A DNA stretch of 64,000 nt, taken from Gimesia alba. Lineage in GTDB: Bacteria > Planctomycetota > Planctomycetia > Planctomycetales > Planctomycetaceae. The stretch covers positions 2,061,501-2,125,500 of the forward strand of contig NZ_CP036269.1 of the NCBI RefSeq assembly GCF_007744675.1. The letters run 5' to 3'. A program made the position numbers and the translations under genes. Of the stretch, positions 24,902-36,600 are shown one piece after another. The stretch's first letter is position 1. Each line of letters begins with the position of its first letter. The notes below the pieces were generated by a model. It worked only from the letters and a program-made list of their open reading frames with translations, had not been told where the DNA came from and ran no database searches.

Positions 24902-27886
24902 TTGCGTCCTTTCCTGAAATTATCTTGCCTGATGTTGCTGATGACTGCGTTGAATGGTTTCAATGGAGGGTCGGCTGATGCTCAGGTTCAGGCTCCGAAA
25001 GTCGCTCCGCAAAACGAGCAGGCGGGGATTGAGTTCTTCGAAAATAAGATTCGTCCGGTCCTGGTCGAGCATTGCTACGACTGTCATTCGGGCACCCCCG
25101 ATCCGGAAAATGCTTCGTTTGTATTGGACACCCGCGCGGGAATTCAGCAGGGGGGCGATTCGGGAAAAGCGGTCGTGCCGGGGAATCTGAAACAGAGTCT
25201 GATTCTGCAGGCGCTGGAACACGATCCCGATTTTTATGCGATGCCGCCGGATGAGAAACTGCCCGCGCAGGTGATTGCCGATTTTCGCAAGTGGATTCAG
25301 ATGGGCGCTCCTGATCCTCGGAAAGGAAACGTGCCGAGCAGTCCGAAGAAGAAAACGGAACTCGCGATTGATTTTGATAAAGAACGCGAGTTCTGGTCGT
25401 TTCGCCCTTTGACGAAGCCGACGGTTCCCGAAGTAAAAAGTGAAGCCTGGTCAGGCAGTGCGATTGACTGTTTTATCAAAGCGAAACTGGATGAGAAAAA
25501 ACTGACTCCGGTTGATACGGCGGATCGGCGGACGCTGGTGCGTCGCATTTATTTTGATCTGACCGGATTGCCGCCGAGCGCGGAGGAGATAGAGAAGTTT
25601 GTGAACGATCCTTCTCCGCAGGCGTACGAGCATCTGATCGATCGCTTACTCAATTCACCACAGTATGGTGAGACGTGGGGACGGCACTGGCTGGATCTGG
25701 CCCGCTATGCGGATTCGAACGGCCTGGATATCAACCTGACATTTTACAATGCCTGGCGGTATCGCGATTATGTGATCCAGGCGTTTAACGAAGATAAGCC
25801 TTACAACGAATTTATTCGCGAGCAGATTGCCGGCGATCTACTGCCTTATGAAAACGATGATGAGCGGACGCGGAATATTGTCGCCACCGGGTTTCTGGTG
25901 ATGGGCGCGAAAATGCTCAGCGAGCGGGATAAAGAAAAACTGCGGATGGACGTGGTCGACGAGCAGATTGATGTGACGGGTCGGGCGTTTATGGGAATGA
26001 CGCTGGGTTGTGCCCGCTGTCACGATCATAAATTCGATCCGATTCCGATGACCGACTATTACGCGCTGGCCGGGATCTTTCGCAGCACGGAGACCGTGCA
26101 TGGGAATCGTCTGAATAATCAATTCGTATCGGGCTGGATGACGCGACCGTTGCCAATCAAACCCGAACATGCGGCGGCGCTGGAGAAACATGCCGCCGAG
26201 CTGAAAACGCTGGAAGAGAAACTGAAAGCCGACTCGGATCAGTTAAAACAATTGAATGGCGATACCAAACAACAGCAACACTTGAAAAGACTGTCGGGGA
26301 TTGTGGTCGATGATGCCCAGGCAGTGAAAACGGGTGCGTGGAAAGAGTCGGTCTATTCGAAAAATTATCTGGGCGTGGGTTACGTGCATGATATGAATGA
26401 AGAGCAGGGGAAGAAGACGATTCGCTTTACCCCGGATCTGCCCGCCGCCGGCAAGTACGAAGTGCGTTTTGCGTTTCCAGGGAGCAGAGGTCGTGCCGAT
26501 CGCGTGCCTGTGACGATTCATTCGCTGCAGGGAGCAAAAACCATTTATGTCGATCAGACAAAGCCGGGACCGATTGATAGTGTCTTGACATCGCTTGGTA
26601 ATTTTGAATTTGCCGCGGGTAAAGCGGGCGCTGTTGAAGTTTCAAACAAAGGAGCTTCCGGTTATGTGGTTGTGGACGCGATGCAGTTCATTCCGCAGTT
26701 TCAGCTTCCAATGCAGAATGACGTGCTGGTCGCGAAAAAGCCGACTGTTGATTCTGCAGCCGACGTTCGCGCAGCGAAAATCAAAACGCTGGAAGCGAGT
26801 GTGAAAACGTTGACGGCTCAGATTAAAAAATTGAAAGCGAATGCCCCGCCCGCCGCGCCGATGGCGCTGGCCGTGGGTGAGCAGCCTGATCCTGCCGACT
26901 ATCGAATTGCCCGGCGGGGAAATATTCACCAGTTGGGTGATAAAGTGGATCGTGGCTTTTTGACGATTGCTTCGATTCAGGAGCCGCCTGAGGTCAGTCC
27001 CAAGCAGAGCGGTCGGCTGGAACTGGCAAACTGGTTGAGTCAGCCACAGAATCCGCTCACCAGCCGGGTGATTGTGAATCGGGTCTGGAAGCATCTGTTT
27101 GGCAACGGGCTGGTGCGGAGCGTTGATAATTTTGGTCACCTGGGAGAACAGCCGACACATCCGGAGTTGCTGGATTATCTGGCGCAGCGGTTTGTTTCCG
27201 AAGGCTGGTCGATCAAGACCTTGATTCGTGAAATCATGATCAGTCGGGCGTATCAGTTGAGTTCGAAGTTTGATACGGATCAGTATCAACAGGACCCCGG
27301 GAACCATTTCCTGTGGCGGATGAATCGTCGGCGTCTCTCAGCGGAAAGTATTCGCGATGCGGTGCTGTCGATTTCGGGGAAGATTGATTTACAGCAGGGA
27401 GGCTCGTCGGTGGCACATTATCCCGAGCAGGCCATCAGTCCGAACAAGAATAAAAAATTAAAGCAGAACCCGTCTGAGTTTCGACGGAGTGTCTATTTAC
27501 CGATCGTGCGGGGCAATGTGCCGGCTTCTTTGACGGTGTTTGATTTTCCGGCTCCTGAAATGCTGGTGGGAAATCGCCCTGTGACGACGGTGCCCGCTCA
27601 GGCGTTATTTATGATGAATAGTCCGTTTGTGATCGACCAGGCACAGGCGACGGCGGAGCGACTTTTAAGCGAGAAAAAACAGAGCGATTCTGAACGCGTT
27701 TCGAAATTGTATCTAGCCTGTCTGGGCCGCGATGCGAATCAGACAGAACAGGCGGAAGCATTACAGTATATCGAGTCTCTGATGAAAGCGGATTCGAATT
27801 CGGACAAAGCGGCTGCACGGGTGAAGGCCTGGACCTCTTATTGTCAGATTCTGTTTGCTTCGACCGAATTTCGCTTCTTGAATTGA
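24902..27886 (+). CDS. PSCyt1-DUF1549-CBM-like-DUF1553 secreted cytochrome protein
   Basis: This 994-residue protein starts at TTG 24902, placed by AAGGAGA 7 bases upstream. In order: signal peptide (residues 1-27), PSCyt1 cytochrome domain (CYDCH near 59; MPPDEKLP near 116), DUF1549 from about 180 with a second CxxCH (CARCHDHKFDP near 370), a coiled segment near 420-455, a golvesin/CBM-like beta-sandwich insert about 475-600 (AGKYEVRFAFPG, SGYVVVDAMQFIP), a second short coil near 630-660, then DUF1553 from about 700. Two heme sites and a carbohydrate-binding-like insert suggest an exported electron-transfer protein acting on glycans, but no activity is established. DUF1501 follows after 54 bases. 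Confidence 0.94.
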   Translation: MRPFLKLSCLMLLMTALNGFNGGSADAQVQAPKVAPQNEQAGIEFFENKIRPVLVEHCYDCHSGTPDPENASFVLDTRAGIQQGGDSGKAVVPGNLKQSLILQALEHDPDFYAMPPDEKLPAQVIADFRKWIQMGAPDPRKGNVPSSPKKKTELAIDFDKEREFWSFRPLTKPTVPEVKSEAWSGSAIDCFIKAKLDEKKLTPVDTADRRTLVRRIYFDLTGLPPSAEEIEKFVNDPSPQAYEHLIDRLLNSPQYGETWGRHWLDLARYADSNGLDINLTFYNAWRYRDYVIQAFNEDKPYNEFIREQIAGDLLPYENDDERTRNIVATGFLVMGAKMLSERDKEKLRMDVVDEQIDVTGRAFMGMTLGCARCHDHKFDPIPMTDYYALAGIFRSTETVHGNRLNNQFVSGWMTRPLPIKPEHAAALEKHAAELKTLEEKLKADSDQLKQLNGDTKQQQHLKRLSGIVVDDAQAVKTGAWKESVYSKNYLGVGYVHDMNEEQGKKTIRFTPDLPAAGKYEVRFAFPGSRGRADRVPVTIHSLQGAKTIYVDQTKPGPIDSVLTSLGNFEFAAGKAGAVEVSNKGASGYVVVDAMQFIPQFQLPMQNDVLVAKKPTVDSAADVRAAKIKTLEASVKTLTAQIKKLKANAPPAAPMALAVGEQPDPADYRIARRGNIHQLGDKVDRGFLTIASIQEPPEVSPKQSGRLELANWLSQPQNPLTSRVIVNRVWKHLFGNGLVRSVDNFGHLGEQPTHPELLDYLAQRFVSEGWSIKTLIREIMISRAYQLSSKFDTDQYQQDPGNHFLWRMNRRRLSAESIRDAVLSISGKIDLQQGGSSVAHYPEQAISPNKNKKLKQNPSEFRRSVYLPIVRGNVPASLTVFDFPAPEMLVGNRPVTTVPAQALFMMNSPFVIDQAQATAERLLSEKKQSDSERVSKLYLACLGRDANQTEQAEALQYIESLMKADSNSDKAAARVKAWTSYCQILFASTEFRFLN

Positions 27887-27940
27887 TGTTCGATTACGAT
27901 TTTTAAACCGTAGCGAGTACTTACTTTTTAATAAGAATGA

Positions 27941-29356
27941 ATGGCTATGCAACCACTCAATTTATCTCGTCGGCAAATGTTGAAATCATCGGCTTGCGGA
28001 TTTGGTTATCTGGCGATGGCGGGCTTAAGCTCTGAAGCGGCTTTGAAAACTCAGTCACCGTTACAGTCCAAAGCGCCGCACTTCGCGCCTCGCGCCAAAC
28101 GTGTGATTTTCCTGTTCATGCATGGCGGACCGAGCCAGGTGGATACGTTTGACTATAAGCCACGTTTGGCGAAAGAGGACGGGCAGCGACTGCCGTTCAA
28201 AGCGGCGAAGAACATCGAGAAATCGTCGCAGGAAAATTTGCGTCTGATGAAATCTCCCTGGAAGTTCAAGCAGCGGGGCGAGAGCGGGCTTTGGATTTCC
28301 GAGTTGTTTGATAACGTGGCCGAACATGCGGATGATTTGTGTGTGATTAACTCGATGCACACCAACGGCCAGTCGCACGGTCAGGCGGTGATGAAACTGC
28401 ATACGGGGTCGGACAGTCTGGTGCGGCCTTCGGTCGGTTCATGGATGGTGTATGGCTTGGGCACGGAAAATAACAACTTGCCCGGCTTCATTTCGATCTG
28501 CCCTTCACGCGGTCATGGTGGCGTGCGGAATTTTGGTAGCGCGTTTCTGCCTGCCGTCTATCAGGGAACAGCTATTGGCGATGCTGATACTGCTGCCAGG
28601 GAAGCGCAGATTCGATTCCTGGCGAACAATGCGTCTTCGGAGTCACAGCAACGAAAACAACTGGGACTGTTACAGGCGATGAATGAGCGGCATCTGAAGC
28701 AGGTCAAGGTCGACCAGGAAATTGAAGGGGTGATCAATTCGTATGAGTTGGCCTTCCGGATGCAGTCGGAAGTTCCCACGCTGATGGATCTGACGGCGGA
28801 GACCAAAGAGACGCATGAATTATATGGGATCAATGACAAGACGACGGAGGATTTTGGGCGTCAATGTCTGATGGCCCGCCGTTTTGCCGAAGCAGGCGTG
28901 CGTTATATTGAAGTGGCGCTGGGCAATAATCGCTGGGATCAACACAGCGGCTTGAAGAGCGGGCACGAACGGAATTCACGGATGGTAGATAAACCGATTG
29001 CCGGTTTGCTGGCTGACTTGAAACAACGTGGATTGCTGGAAGACACCCTGGTGGTCTGGGGCGGTGAGTTCGGACGGACGCCGATTGCTCAGGGGACCAA
29101 CGGACGGGATCATAATCCGCAAGGCTATTCGATGTGGCTGGCAGGAGCGGGGGTCAAACGGGGGCACGTGCATGGTGCCACCGATGAATATGGCTATTAT
29201 GCGACCCGCGATAAAGTTCACATCCACGATTTACATGCCACGCTGCTGCATCTGATGGGCATGGATCATAAGCGGCTGACGTACCGTTATGCCGGTCGGG
29301 ATTTCCGACTGACGGACATTTATGGAGAAGTGGTGCACGAGATTCTCACTAGTTGA
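27941..29356 (+). CDS. DUF1501 protein, Tat-exported (pair 2)
   Basis: This 471-residue DUF1501 protein starts [18 protein letters not shown], a Tat motif with hydrophobic stretch. Landmarks: [18 protein letters not shown] near 50, GWDQ-type NNRWDQHSG near 330, [20 protein letters not shown] near 375. It is closely similar to the DUF1501 protein at 37005 (same length, same C-terminal [17 protein letters not shown] ending) and less so to those at 1797 and 47651. It forms an operon with the upstream cytochrome gene. After its stop the intergenic region 29357-29672 carries the pheS promoter. Confidence 0.95.
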   Translation: MAMQPLNLSRRQMLKSSACGFGYLAMAGLSSEAALKTQSPLQSKAPHFAPRAKRVIFLFMHGGPSQVDTFDYKPRLAKEDGQRLPFKAAKNIEKSSQENLRLMKSPWKFKQRGESGLWISELFDNVAEHADDLCVINSMHTNGQSHGQAVMKLHTGSDSLVRPSVGSWMVYGLGTENNNLPGFISICPSRGHGGVRNFGSAFLPAVYQGTAIGDADTAAREAQIRFLANNASSESQQRKQLGLLQAMNERHLKQVKVDQEIEGVINSYELAFRMQSEVPTLMDLTAETKETHELYGINDKTTEDFGRQCLMARRFAEAGVRYIEVALGNNRWDQHSGLKSGHERNSRMVDKPIAGLLADLKQRGLLEDTLVVWGGEFGRTPIAQGTNGRDHNPQGYSMWLAGAGVKRGHVHGATDEYGYYATRDKVHIHDLHATLLHLMGMDHKRLTYRYAGRDFRLTDIYGEVVHEILTS

Positions 29357-29672
29357 AAATCGGCCTGATCTGCGAGACTTGTGAACGAGAACCGGAGACC
29401 GGCTTTTTCTGTCCTTATATTATAGTGTCTGGTCCCCCGCTGATGCGGCGAAAGCATGGGGGCGTTAAGCACTGCGATACTCAGGGCTTCTGATGAATGG
29501 CGACTTCCCGATTTTGGGGGTGGTTGCAGAATTTCATCGGAATAGTTACAATCCCGAGCTTAGGGTGGACTTTGCGCGCAACTCGTTATCTCTTCATGAG
29601 ATATGAGCGAAATTGTGATTCGTAAAGTACAGAATCGACTAACAGAGAAATTCAAGAACCTGAAGAATTATA
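29357..29672. other. Intergenic leader before pheS
   Basis: There is no gene here. A bulged hairpin can be drawn at 29435-29463 (CCCCC..ATGC / GCAT..GGGGG), and a small one at 29588-29602 (ATCTC TTCAT GAGAT). I see no T-box motif and no phenylalanine-rich leader peptide. The pheS promoter must lie here. Confidence 0.5.
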
Positions 29673-30656
29673 ATGTCTGACAACAATGACGCGCTGGTAG
29701 AAGCGGCGATGGAAAGCATCGCGGCCGCACAATCTCTTTCGGAACTGGATGAAGTGCGCGTCCAATACCTGGGGAAGAAGGGGAAACTCAAGGACCTGCA
29801 AGCCCAGCTGAAATCGTTGTCGCCCGAAGAAAAACGTGAGTTTGGAAAGACGCTCAATACGATCAAGCAGAGCATCCAGACCGGGCTGACGGAAAAGAAA
29901 ACGCAGCTGGAAGAGAAAGAAAATTCGGGTCCGGATCTCGAAGCCATCGATGTGACGCTGCCCGGCGTGCGTGCTTTACCCGGCTGTCGGCATCCGTTGA
30001 TGACGACGATGGATGAAGTCAAATCGATTCTGATCGGTCTGGGTTTTCGCTACGATGATTATCCCGAGGTGGAAACGGAATTCTTTAACTTCGATGCATT
30101 GAATACGCCCGACTGGCATCCGGCGCGGGATATGCACGATTCATTTTATACGACCAAAGGGAATGTGTTACGGACCCATACTTCGGCCTTCCAAACGCGG
30201 GCGATGAAGAATTTCGGGCCGCCTCCGTTGCGGGCGATGACTTCAGGTCGCTGTTATCGGCGGGATGAAATTGACGCTTCTCACTTTCCGATCTTTCATC
30301 AACTGGATGTGATCGCCATTGATGAGAATATCAGTTTTGCAGATCTGAAATGGGTCTTGTATCAATTAGCCAGTAGCTTGTTTGGCAAAGATGTGCAACT
30401 CCGTTTCCGCCCCAGTTATTTTCCCTTCACTACGCCGAGTGCGGAAGTGGATGTGATGTTTAACGGCAAATGGTTGGAGATTCTGGGAGCCGGAATGATT
30501 CGTCCCGAAGTTCTGGAAGCCGGTGGGGTCGACTCGGAAAAATGGCAAGGATTTGCCTTCGGCCTGGGACTGGATCGGATGGCGATGATTCGACACGGGA
30601 TCACTGATATCCGGCTGATGTATGAAAATGAAGAAGCGTTTTTGCGTCAGTTTTAA
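29673..30656 (+). CDS. pheS: Phenylalanine-tRNA ligase alpha subunit
   Basis: This 327-residue class II synthetase subunit has an N-terminal coiled coil that binds tRNA (residues about 1-90), motif 2 (RCYRRDEIDASHFPIFHQLD) and motif 3 (GLGLDRMAMIRHGI) near the C terminus. The length is normal for bacterial PheS. With PheT it forms the alpha2-beta2 enzyme that charges tRNA-Phe in the cytosol. pheT follows after 53 bases. It is core housekeeping sequence and separates the accessory stretch from the next surface-protein operon. Confidence 0.98.
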   Translation: MSDNNDALVEAAMESIAAAQSLSELDEVRVQYLGKKGKLKDLQAQLKSLSPEEKREFGKTLNTIKQSIQTGLTEKKTQLEEKENSGPDLEAIDVTLPGVRALPGCRHPLMTTMDEVKSILIGLGFRYDDYPEVETEFFNFDALNTPDWHPARDMHDSFYTTKGNVLRTHTSAFQTRAMKNFGPPPLRAMTSGRCYRRDEIDASHFPIFHQLDVIAIDENISFADLKWVLYQLASSLFGKDVQLRFRPSYFPFTTPSAEVDVMFNGKWLEILGAGMIRPEVLEAGGVDSEKWQGFAFGLGLDRMAMIRHGITDIRLMYENEEAFLRQF

Positions 30657-30709
30657 TGAACGTTTCCTGGTAAAAGCTGGCACGATATTTCTGGCATAGA
30701 GAGAGTACG

Positions 30710-33166
30710 ATGCGAATAAATACTGGTTGGTTGCGCGATTATCTGTCTGAAGACTGCAAAGAGAGCGAACTGCTTGATGCCTTCATGACGGTGGGCCTGG
30801 AAGTCGAAGAAGAACATGATCTTGCACAAGCGTTAGAGCCGATCAGGGTTGGTTTTATTCGAGAGAAGAAACCGGTTGGTGATGATGGCCAATATTTCGA
30901 ATGCCTGGTCGAAATTGACAAAGGTAAGCTGGTAACGATTCTCTGTGCCACTGCTCATCCCGTTGAGATTGGATGGGGTGTTCCCGTTGCGGTTGCCGGT
31001 ACGAAGCTGCCCAGCGGTGCTTTGATCTCCGAAGGAAAATTCAAGGGAATTCGTTCGGAAGGAATGATCTGCCTGGATGGTGAATTGGGAATGATTGCGA
31101 AATCAACCGGTCTGCAGGTTTTCAAAGACGAAGCAGCGCTCGGCGAGAGTCTGCCTTCCGTGTCTCCGTTCCAGGAATCTCTGGTTGAAGTTTCGGTCCT
31201 TCCGAATCGTCCCGATTGTCTGGGAATGATCGGGATCGCCCGTGAAGTCGCTGCTGTCTTGGACATGCAGTTGAAGTATCCCAGTCAGCGGGTGATTCAA
31301 CCTGCCGCCGGTCAGAGTGAGTCTGTTGCGGTTGAGATCGATGATGCATCACTGTGTTCGCGTTATGCCTGTCAGGTGTTTGATGGAGTTCAAGTTCGCA
31401 GTTCGCCTCACTGGCTTCAGAGCCGCCTGCAAACAGCGGGATTGCGTCCGATTAATAACGTCGTGGATATCACGAACTTTGTAATGCTGGAATGGGGACA
31501 GCCGTTACACGCGTTTGATTTCGATTCCTTAAAGGGGAATCGGATTGAAGTCCGCCGCATTCGCAAAGATGAAAAACTGAAGCTCCTGGATGAAACTGAA
31601 GTCGATGGCGCGGAGCAGCCGTTGGTGATTGCCGATGCGGAGAAACCGATCGCTCTAGCAGGGATTATGGGGGGCTGGAACTCCCAGACCACGGTTGGCT
31701 CAAAACGCATTTTGCTGGAAGCCGCTTGTTTTGATCCGGTTTGTATTCGGACCTCTTCTCGAAAGCTGCGAATCAGCACGGATTCCTCGTATCGCTTTGA
31801 GCGGGGAACTGACCCGAATGACATGTTGAGCGGTGCTTTCACCCGAGCTGCGGAACTGCTGCAGGATGCGGAACTGTCCGAAGCCAAGCCAGCTTCTACG
31901 ATTACAGACAGCTACCCCAGCGTGCGGGAGCGGACGAAATTCGCTTTGGATTCCGACCGATTCTCAAAGTTATTAGGTGCAGAAATCAGCGATGAGCAGA
32001 TCAAAGACTGTCTTTCCAAACTGGAAATGACGGCTGATGAGGGGCTGACGATTTCCGTGCCGACCTGGCGCGTGGATGTGAATAATGAAGTCGTGCTTGC
32101 CGAAGATGTTGCGCGGCTCTTGCGGTATGACAGTATTGTTATGAAACCGATGATAGCGACGACGACCAAAGGCCGCATTTCTGAAACAGATGGACTCCGA
32201 ACCAACGTTGCGAAATTTCTGACGAGTAACGGTTTCCTGGAATGCCGTACGCCTCCGCTGACAACAGAGCAGGTTGCTTTCTCATTCAGTCAATGGGCTG
32301 GCGATGCGATTCAGGTGCAGAACCCGATCTCCAAAGAAATGACGACGCTCCGCCAAAGTCTGGTGGGGAGCCTGGTTGAAGTGGCCGAGCGGAATGCCCG
32401 TCGCGGTGCCAGCAGTTTCCGGTTTTTCGAGATCGATCGGACCTTCCGTCAGAATGATGATGTGATTGATGAACGCTGGATGGTTGGCGGCGTACTGGGA
32501 GGTTATGTCAATGACTCTGCCTGGGTTGCCTCCGAGAAGGAATTTGATTTTCTACGTGCCAAGGGGGTGGTTGAAAATCTGTTTTCTCAGATCAGTGTGG
32601 ATGACATCACATTTGAACGTGATACTCCTGCTAAGGGGTACCGTGGTGAAGAGTTCGCCGCGCTGAAGCACGGGGATCAACGGATTGGTGCACTGGGACG
32701 AATTGACCTGAACGAACTCGGGATCAAGGATCGTGCACGCGTGCCTTTGTACGGTTTCGAATTGGATCTCTCGGCTTTGGTTCAAGTGAAATCGCCCGCT
32801 CGAATGTTTAGCGGCCTGGCCCGGACTCAGGTGATTGCCCGTGATATTTCGATTCTGGTTCCGATTGATTTACGTTACGCCGAGATTGAGGCATCACTAG
32901 AAAAAGCGTTCGCTGCTGCGGTCGAGAATCTGCAGGTTGAACCACGCAAAGAGAGTGATGCACCGGTCGCGCTAAATCCGAAACTGGAAAATGTCATCTG
33001 TGTCGATACCTTTACGGGTGAAAGTATCGGGGCTGATGCGATGAGCTTGACGATTCGCATGCTGTTCCGCGATGACGCACATACCCTGACTTCGGGTGAG
33101 GCACAGCAATTGATGGACTATGTCGTGAAGCAGCTCAATGCAGAGCATGGTGCGGTTCAGCGGTAG
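30710..33166 (+). CDS. pheT: Phenylalanine-tRNA ligase beta subunit
   Basis: This 818-residue protein shows the normal PheT order: N-terminal tRNA-binding (EMAP-like) domain (about 40-150), B3/B4 editing domain (about 200-400; NNVVDITNFVMLEWGQPLHAFD quoted in part: NFVMLEWGQPLHAFD), B5 domain (about 400-480), the catalytic-like core, and a C-terminal ferredoxin-fold anticodon-binding domain (FSGLARTQVIARDIS onward). ATG 30710 follows a GAGAG sequence. It hydrolyses mischarged Tyr-tRNA-Phe and holds the alpha subunits. A terminator follows at 33239. Confidence 0.98.
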   Translation: MRINTGWLRDYLSEDCKESELLDAFMTVGLEVEEEHDLAQALEPIRVGFIREKKPVGDDGQYFECLVEIDKGKLVTILCATAHPVEIGWGVPVAVAGTKLPSGALISEGKFKGIRSEGMICLDGELGMIAKSTGLQVFKDEAALGESLPSVSPFQESLVEVSVLPNRPDCLGMIGIAREVAAVLDMQLKYPSQRVIQPAAGQSESVAVEIDDASLCSRYACQVFDGVQVRSSPHWLQSRLQTAGLRPINNVVDITNFVMLEWGQPLHAFDFDSLKGNRIEVRRIRKDEKLKLLDETEVDGAEQPLVIADAEKPIALAGIMGGWNSQTTVGSKRILLEAACFDPVCIRTSSRKLRISTDSSYRFERGTDPNDMLSGAFTRAAELLQDAELSEAKPASTITDSYPSVRERTKFALDSDRFSKLLGAEISDEQIKDCLSKLEMTADEGLTISVPTWRVDVNNEVVLAEDVARLLRYDSIVMKPMIATTTKGRISETDGLRTNVAKFLTSNGFLECRTPPLTTEQVAFSFSQWAGDAIQVQNPISKEMTTLRQSLVGSLVEVAERNARRGASSFRFFEIDRTFRQNDDVIDERWMVGGVLGGYVNDSAWVASEKEFDFLRAKGVVENLFSQISVDDITFERDTPAKGYRGEEFAALKHGDQRIGALGRIDLNELGIKDRARVPLYGFELDLSALVQVKSPARMFSGLARTQVIARDISILVPIDLRYAEIEASLEKAFAAAVENLQVEPRKESDAPVALNPKLENVICVDTFTGESIGADAMSLTIRMLFRDDAHTLTSGEAQQLMDYVVKQLNAEHGAVQR

Positions 33167-33238
33167 CCTTTGAACGGTTTGAATCTGCCGCCCGAAAAGG
33201 GAACAGGCTTTCATTCGTCCGATAAATGAATTCAACAG

Positions 33239-33270
33239 ACACGTCTCATTTTTGAGGCGTGTTTTCTTTT
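33239..33270 (+). terminator. Rho-independent terminator of pheST
   Basis: Arms ACACGTCTCA (33239-33248) and TGAGGCGTGT (33253-33262) pair with one G-T wobble around a TTTT loop and are followed by TTTTCTTTT. It lies 73 bases after the pheT stop. Confidence 0.9.
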
Positions 33271-33480
33271 CTATGCTGCAATTATCGCAACCTGGGAAGC
33301 TGATCATAGTGACCTATGCCGGGAGGCGCCATTTGGTATAACTTTCAGATACTTCTCCCTGAGCAGATCGGTGGCGTTTCTGATCTGAGTTGTTTGAGGC
33401 AGCGATGTCTCAATTCAATCTTTTCATTTCTAAAAAGTACAAAAGATGCGGAATTTTGCGGTTGAACTTGTTTGCTGTTT

Positions 33481-33505
33481 ATGATTATATATAATATATA
33501 ATCAT
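33481..33505. promoter_or_regulatory. 25-bp perfect AT-rich palindrome upstream of the third pair
   Basis: Arms ATGATTATATAT and ATATATAATCAT flank a single central A. It is perfect over all 12 pairs, lies 118 bases before the ATG at 33623, and sits in the only regulatory gap of a four-gene unit. It may be an operator or a cruciform-forming site; no regulator gene is nearby. The rest of 33271-33622 holds no gene. Confidence 0.6.
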
Positions 33506-33622
33506 GGCGTTTCAGGGCAGACTTGCGCTATAATGATGGCAACGATCTGTTAATTCGAGTCGAGCGCTGTTGCGTCTAAGTAGTTGATTACAAAAAACAA
33601 ACGTGCTTTTGGATACATCACG

Positions 33623-36600
33623 ATGATACGACGACTTCTGGTGAGTTGGGGATTATGCATCTTTGTCATGATCCTGAGCCGTCCGCTTCTGGCAGATGAT
33701 GCTGATTTGAAAAAAACAGACTTCTTCGAAAAACGAATTCGTCCGTTACTGATTAACCAGTGTTATGACTGCCACAGTGAGGATTCCGTTGAGAGCGGAT
33801 TACGGGTCGATTCTCTGTCGGCGTTAGTCCGGGGGGGAGAGCGGGGGCCTTCTGTCGTGATCGGAAAGCCCGAGCAAAGCCTGTTGATTAGTGCGGTGAA
33901 CCACAGCGGTCAATTACACATGCCGCCCAAAGATAAGTTGTCTCAAAAAGAGATCAGCGATTTAACCGAATGGATTCGACTGGGAGCCTACTGGCCGAAT
34001 TCAAAACCGATTGCGCAATCGAACGAGAATGAATCTGAGGGGCCGCTTTTTACAGAGCAGGAAAAAGCGTTCTGGGCCTTTCAGCCGCCTCAAAAACCAA
34101 GTCTACCGTCGGTTAAGCAGTCTGGTTGGGTTCAGAATCGGATTGACAATTTCGTATTATCAAGGTTGGAACAGAAAGGCTATGCGCCGGCTCTTCCCGC
34201 CGAGAAGCAGGACCTGATTCGTCGAGCGACGTTTGATCTGATTGGTTTGCCGCCCACTCGAAAAGAAGTCGATGACTTTGTCAAAGATGATTCGCCGAAT
34301 GCTTTTGCTAAGGTCATTGATCGGCTTTTGGAATCACCCCGTTACGGTGAACGCTGGGGACGGCACTGGCTGGATGTGGCACGCTATGCCGATTCAAACG
34401 GCCTCGACGAAAACCTGTCTTATGCGAATGCGTTTCGATTCCGCGATTATGTGATTGCGGCATTCAATCAAGATAAGCCTTTTGATCAGTTTGTCCAGGA
34501 ACAACTGGCAGGCGATATTCTGGCGGAACAAGTTAACGACGACAGCCGCATCGAGAAAATTACCGCGACCGGGTTTCTGTCTATCGGCGCTAAGATGCTG
34601 GCGGAAGATGACCAAACCAAAATGCAGATGGATATCATCGACGAGCAACTGGATACCGTCGGTCGTACTTTTATGGGACTTACATTGGGGTGTGCCCGCT
34701 GTCATTCTCATAAATTCGATCCGATTCCGATTGAAGATTATTACTCGCTGGCGGGGATCTTCAAAAGTACGAAAACGATGGAAAACTTCAAGGTGGTTGC
34801 CCGCTGGCAGGAACGAACTCTGGCCAGCCCTGAAGAGATTCAAAAACTGGAACAACATAAAAAACAGATCGCAGACCTCGACTCTGAGATTCAATCAGTT
34901 GTGAAACAGGCCGATGAACAGTTTCTGAGGGAAGAGCGAAAGCATGTCTCCGATTATTTACTGGCGGCCGAGATTAAAAAACACGCTGATGAATTAATGA
35001 AGGGGACAAAACCGATCGGCGAAACACTTCAGGCCGATTCAGCGGATTCTGTCCTGATCGTGGAAGCGGAAAACTATCAGGCGGGCAATGTGAAAAAATC
35101 CCTGACCGGTTACGGCGAGGGAATTGGCGTCATTTACAATAAAGGGATGCTGCCGAATATCGCGGAGTATGAAGTTGAATTGCCGAAAGCGGGGCGGTAT
35201 CAATTCGAAATTCGCTATGCCGCCGCGTCTGCACGGCCGGTTCAATTATTGATTAATGGTCAACTCGTCAAAAATAAGGCAGCAGGAGAAGTGACCGGAA
35301 GCTGGTATCCCAAGTCACAACAATGGAAAGTAGAAGGCTTCTACCAGTTCAACAAAGGGAATAATAAAATCCGCCTGGAAAGTAAGATTCCGTTTCCACA
35401 TATTGATAAGTTGTTGATTGCAACTCCTCGGGAGCCTTCCAGGAAAGAGCGGAATTTGATTGCCGAAATCGCGGCTCCCGAAAGCAAACTCATTGGCAGT
35501 ATCACAGCACAGTGGGCCGATTATCTGGCGAAACATTCACAGGAGGAGACCTCTCCCTTTTATATCTGGAGCGAACTGGTACGCACGGGGAAGACACCAG
35601 AAACACTCGGGCCTTCATACCAGCGGTTTCAAAGTCTGAATGATCTGCCTGAAGCAGAACGGCTGCCGCGGGCGGCTCAGCTTTACGGGGCATTGTTTGC
35701 AGAAGTCGAACAGGAGTGGCAGGCTTATCTGAAAACCGACGAGGGTAAAAATACGAAAAGTCTGCCGAATGCGGAGAGCGAAGCGATTCGGCAAGTGCTA
35801 TATGATCCGAAAGGACCGTTCGCGTTACCTGCGGACCGTGAAACGTTTTATGCTGCTGCAGTGAAAACCGAACTGACGGAAAAAAGAACTGCCCGGAAAG
35901 AGCTGGAAAAAACACTTCCTCAATATCCGACGGCCATGGCCGTTTCAGAACAAAAGCCGGAAAACGTGAAGGTACATTTGCGAGGAAGTCACTTCACGCT
36001 GGGAAAAGAAGTTCCTCGGCAGTTCCTGCGAATTATTGAGGGAGAGCAACAGACTCCCATCAATGATCAGCAGAGTGGTCGTTTGCAGTTAGCCCAGTGG
36101 TTGACCAGCGGTCGGCATCCTCTGACGGCTCGTGTCATGGTGAATCGACTCTGGCGCTGGCATTTCGGAAAGGGGCTGGTGCGAACACCCGATAACTTTG
36201 GAAAACTGGGAGAACGTCCGACGCATCCAGAGCTGCTCGACTGGCTGGCGGTTCAATTTGTAGAACAGGGCTGGTCGATTAAGTCGATGCATCGTCTCAT
36301 TATGCTGTCTTCGACCTACCAGATGAGTACAAGGTATAACGCGGAGTTGGCAGCCGTTGATCCCGAGAATCGATTGCTCTGGCGGATGAACCGCAGACGC
36401 CTGGAAGCAGAAGCAATTCGCGATTCAATTTTAGCCGTGTGTGGAAAGCTCGACTATGAAATGGGAGGCTCGCTATTGGGTGTTGAGAATCGAAAATATG
36501 TCACGAGCACCAGAAATGTGAATCCGGTCGTTTATCAAACGAATCGTCGTTCCGTCTATTTGCCGATTGTGAGGAGTGCCTTGTATGAGGTACTGCAGGC

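Noticed and set aside
29357..29672. T-box or attenuator controlling pheST
   Set aside because: No T-box consensus, no Phe-rich leader peptide and no terminator-antiterminator pair could be drawn.
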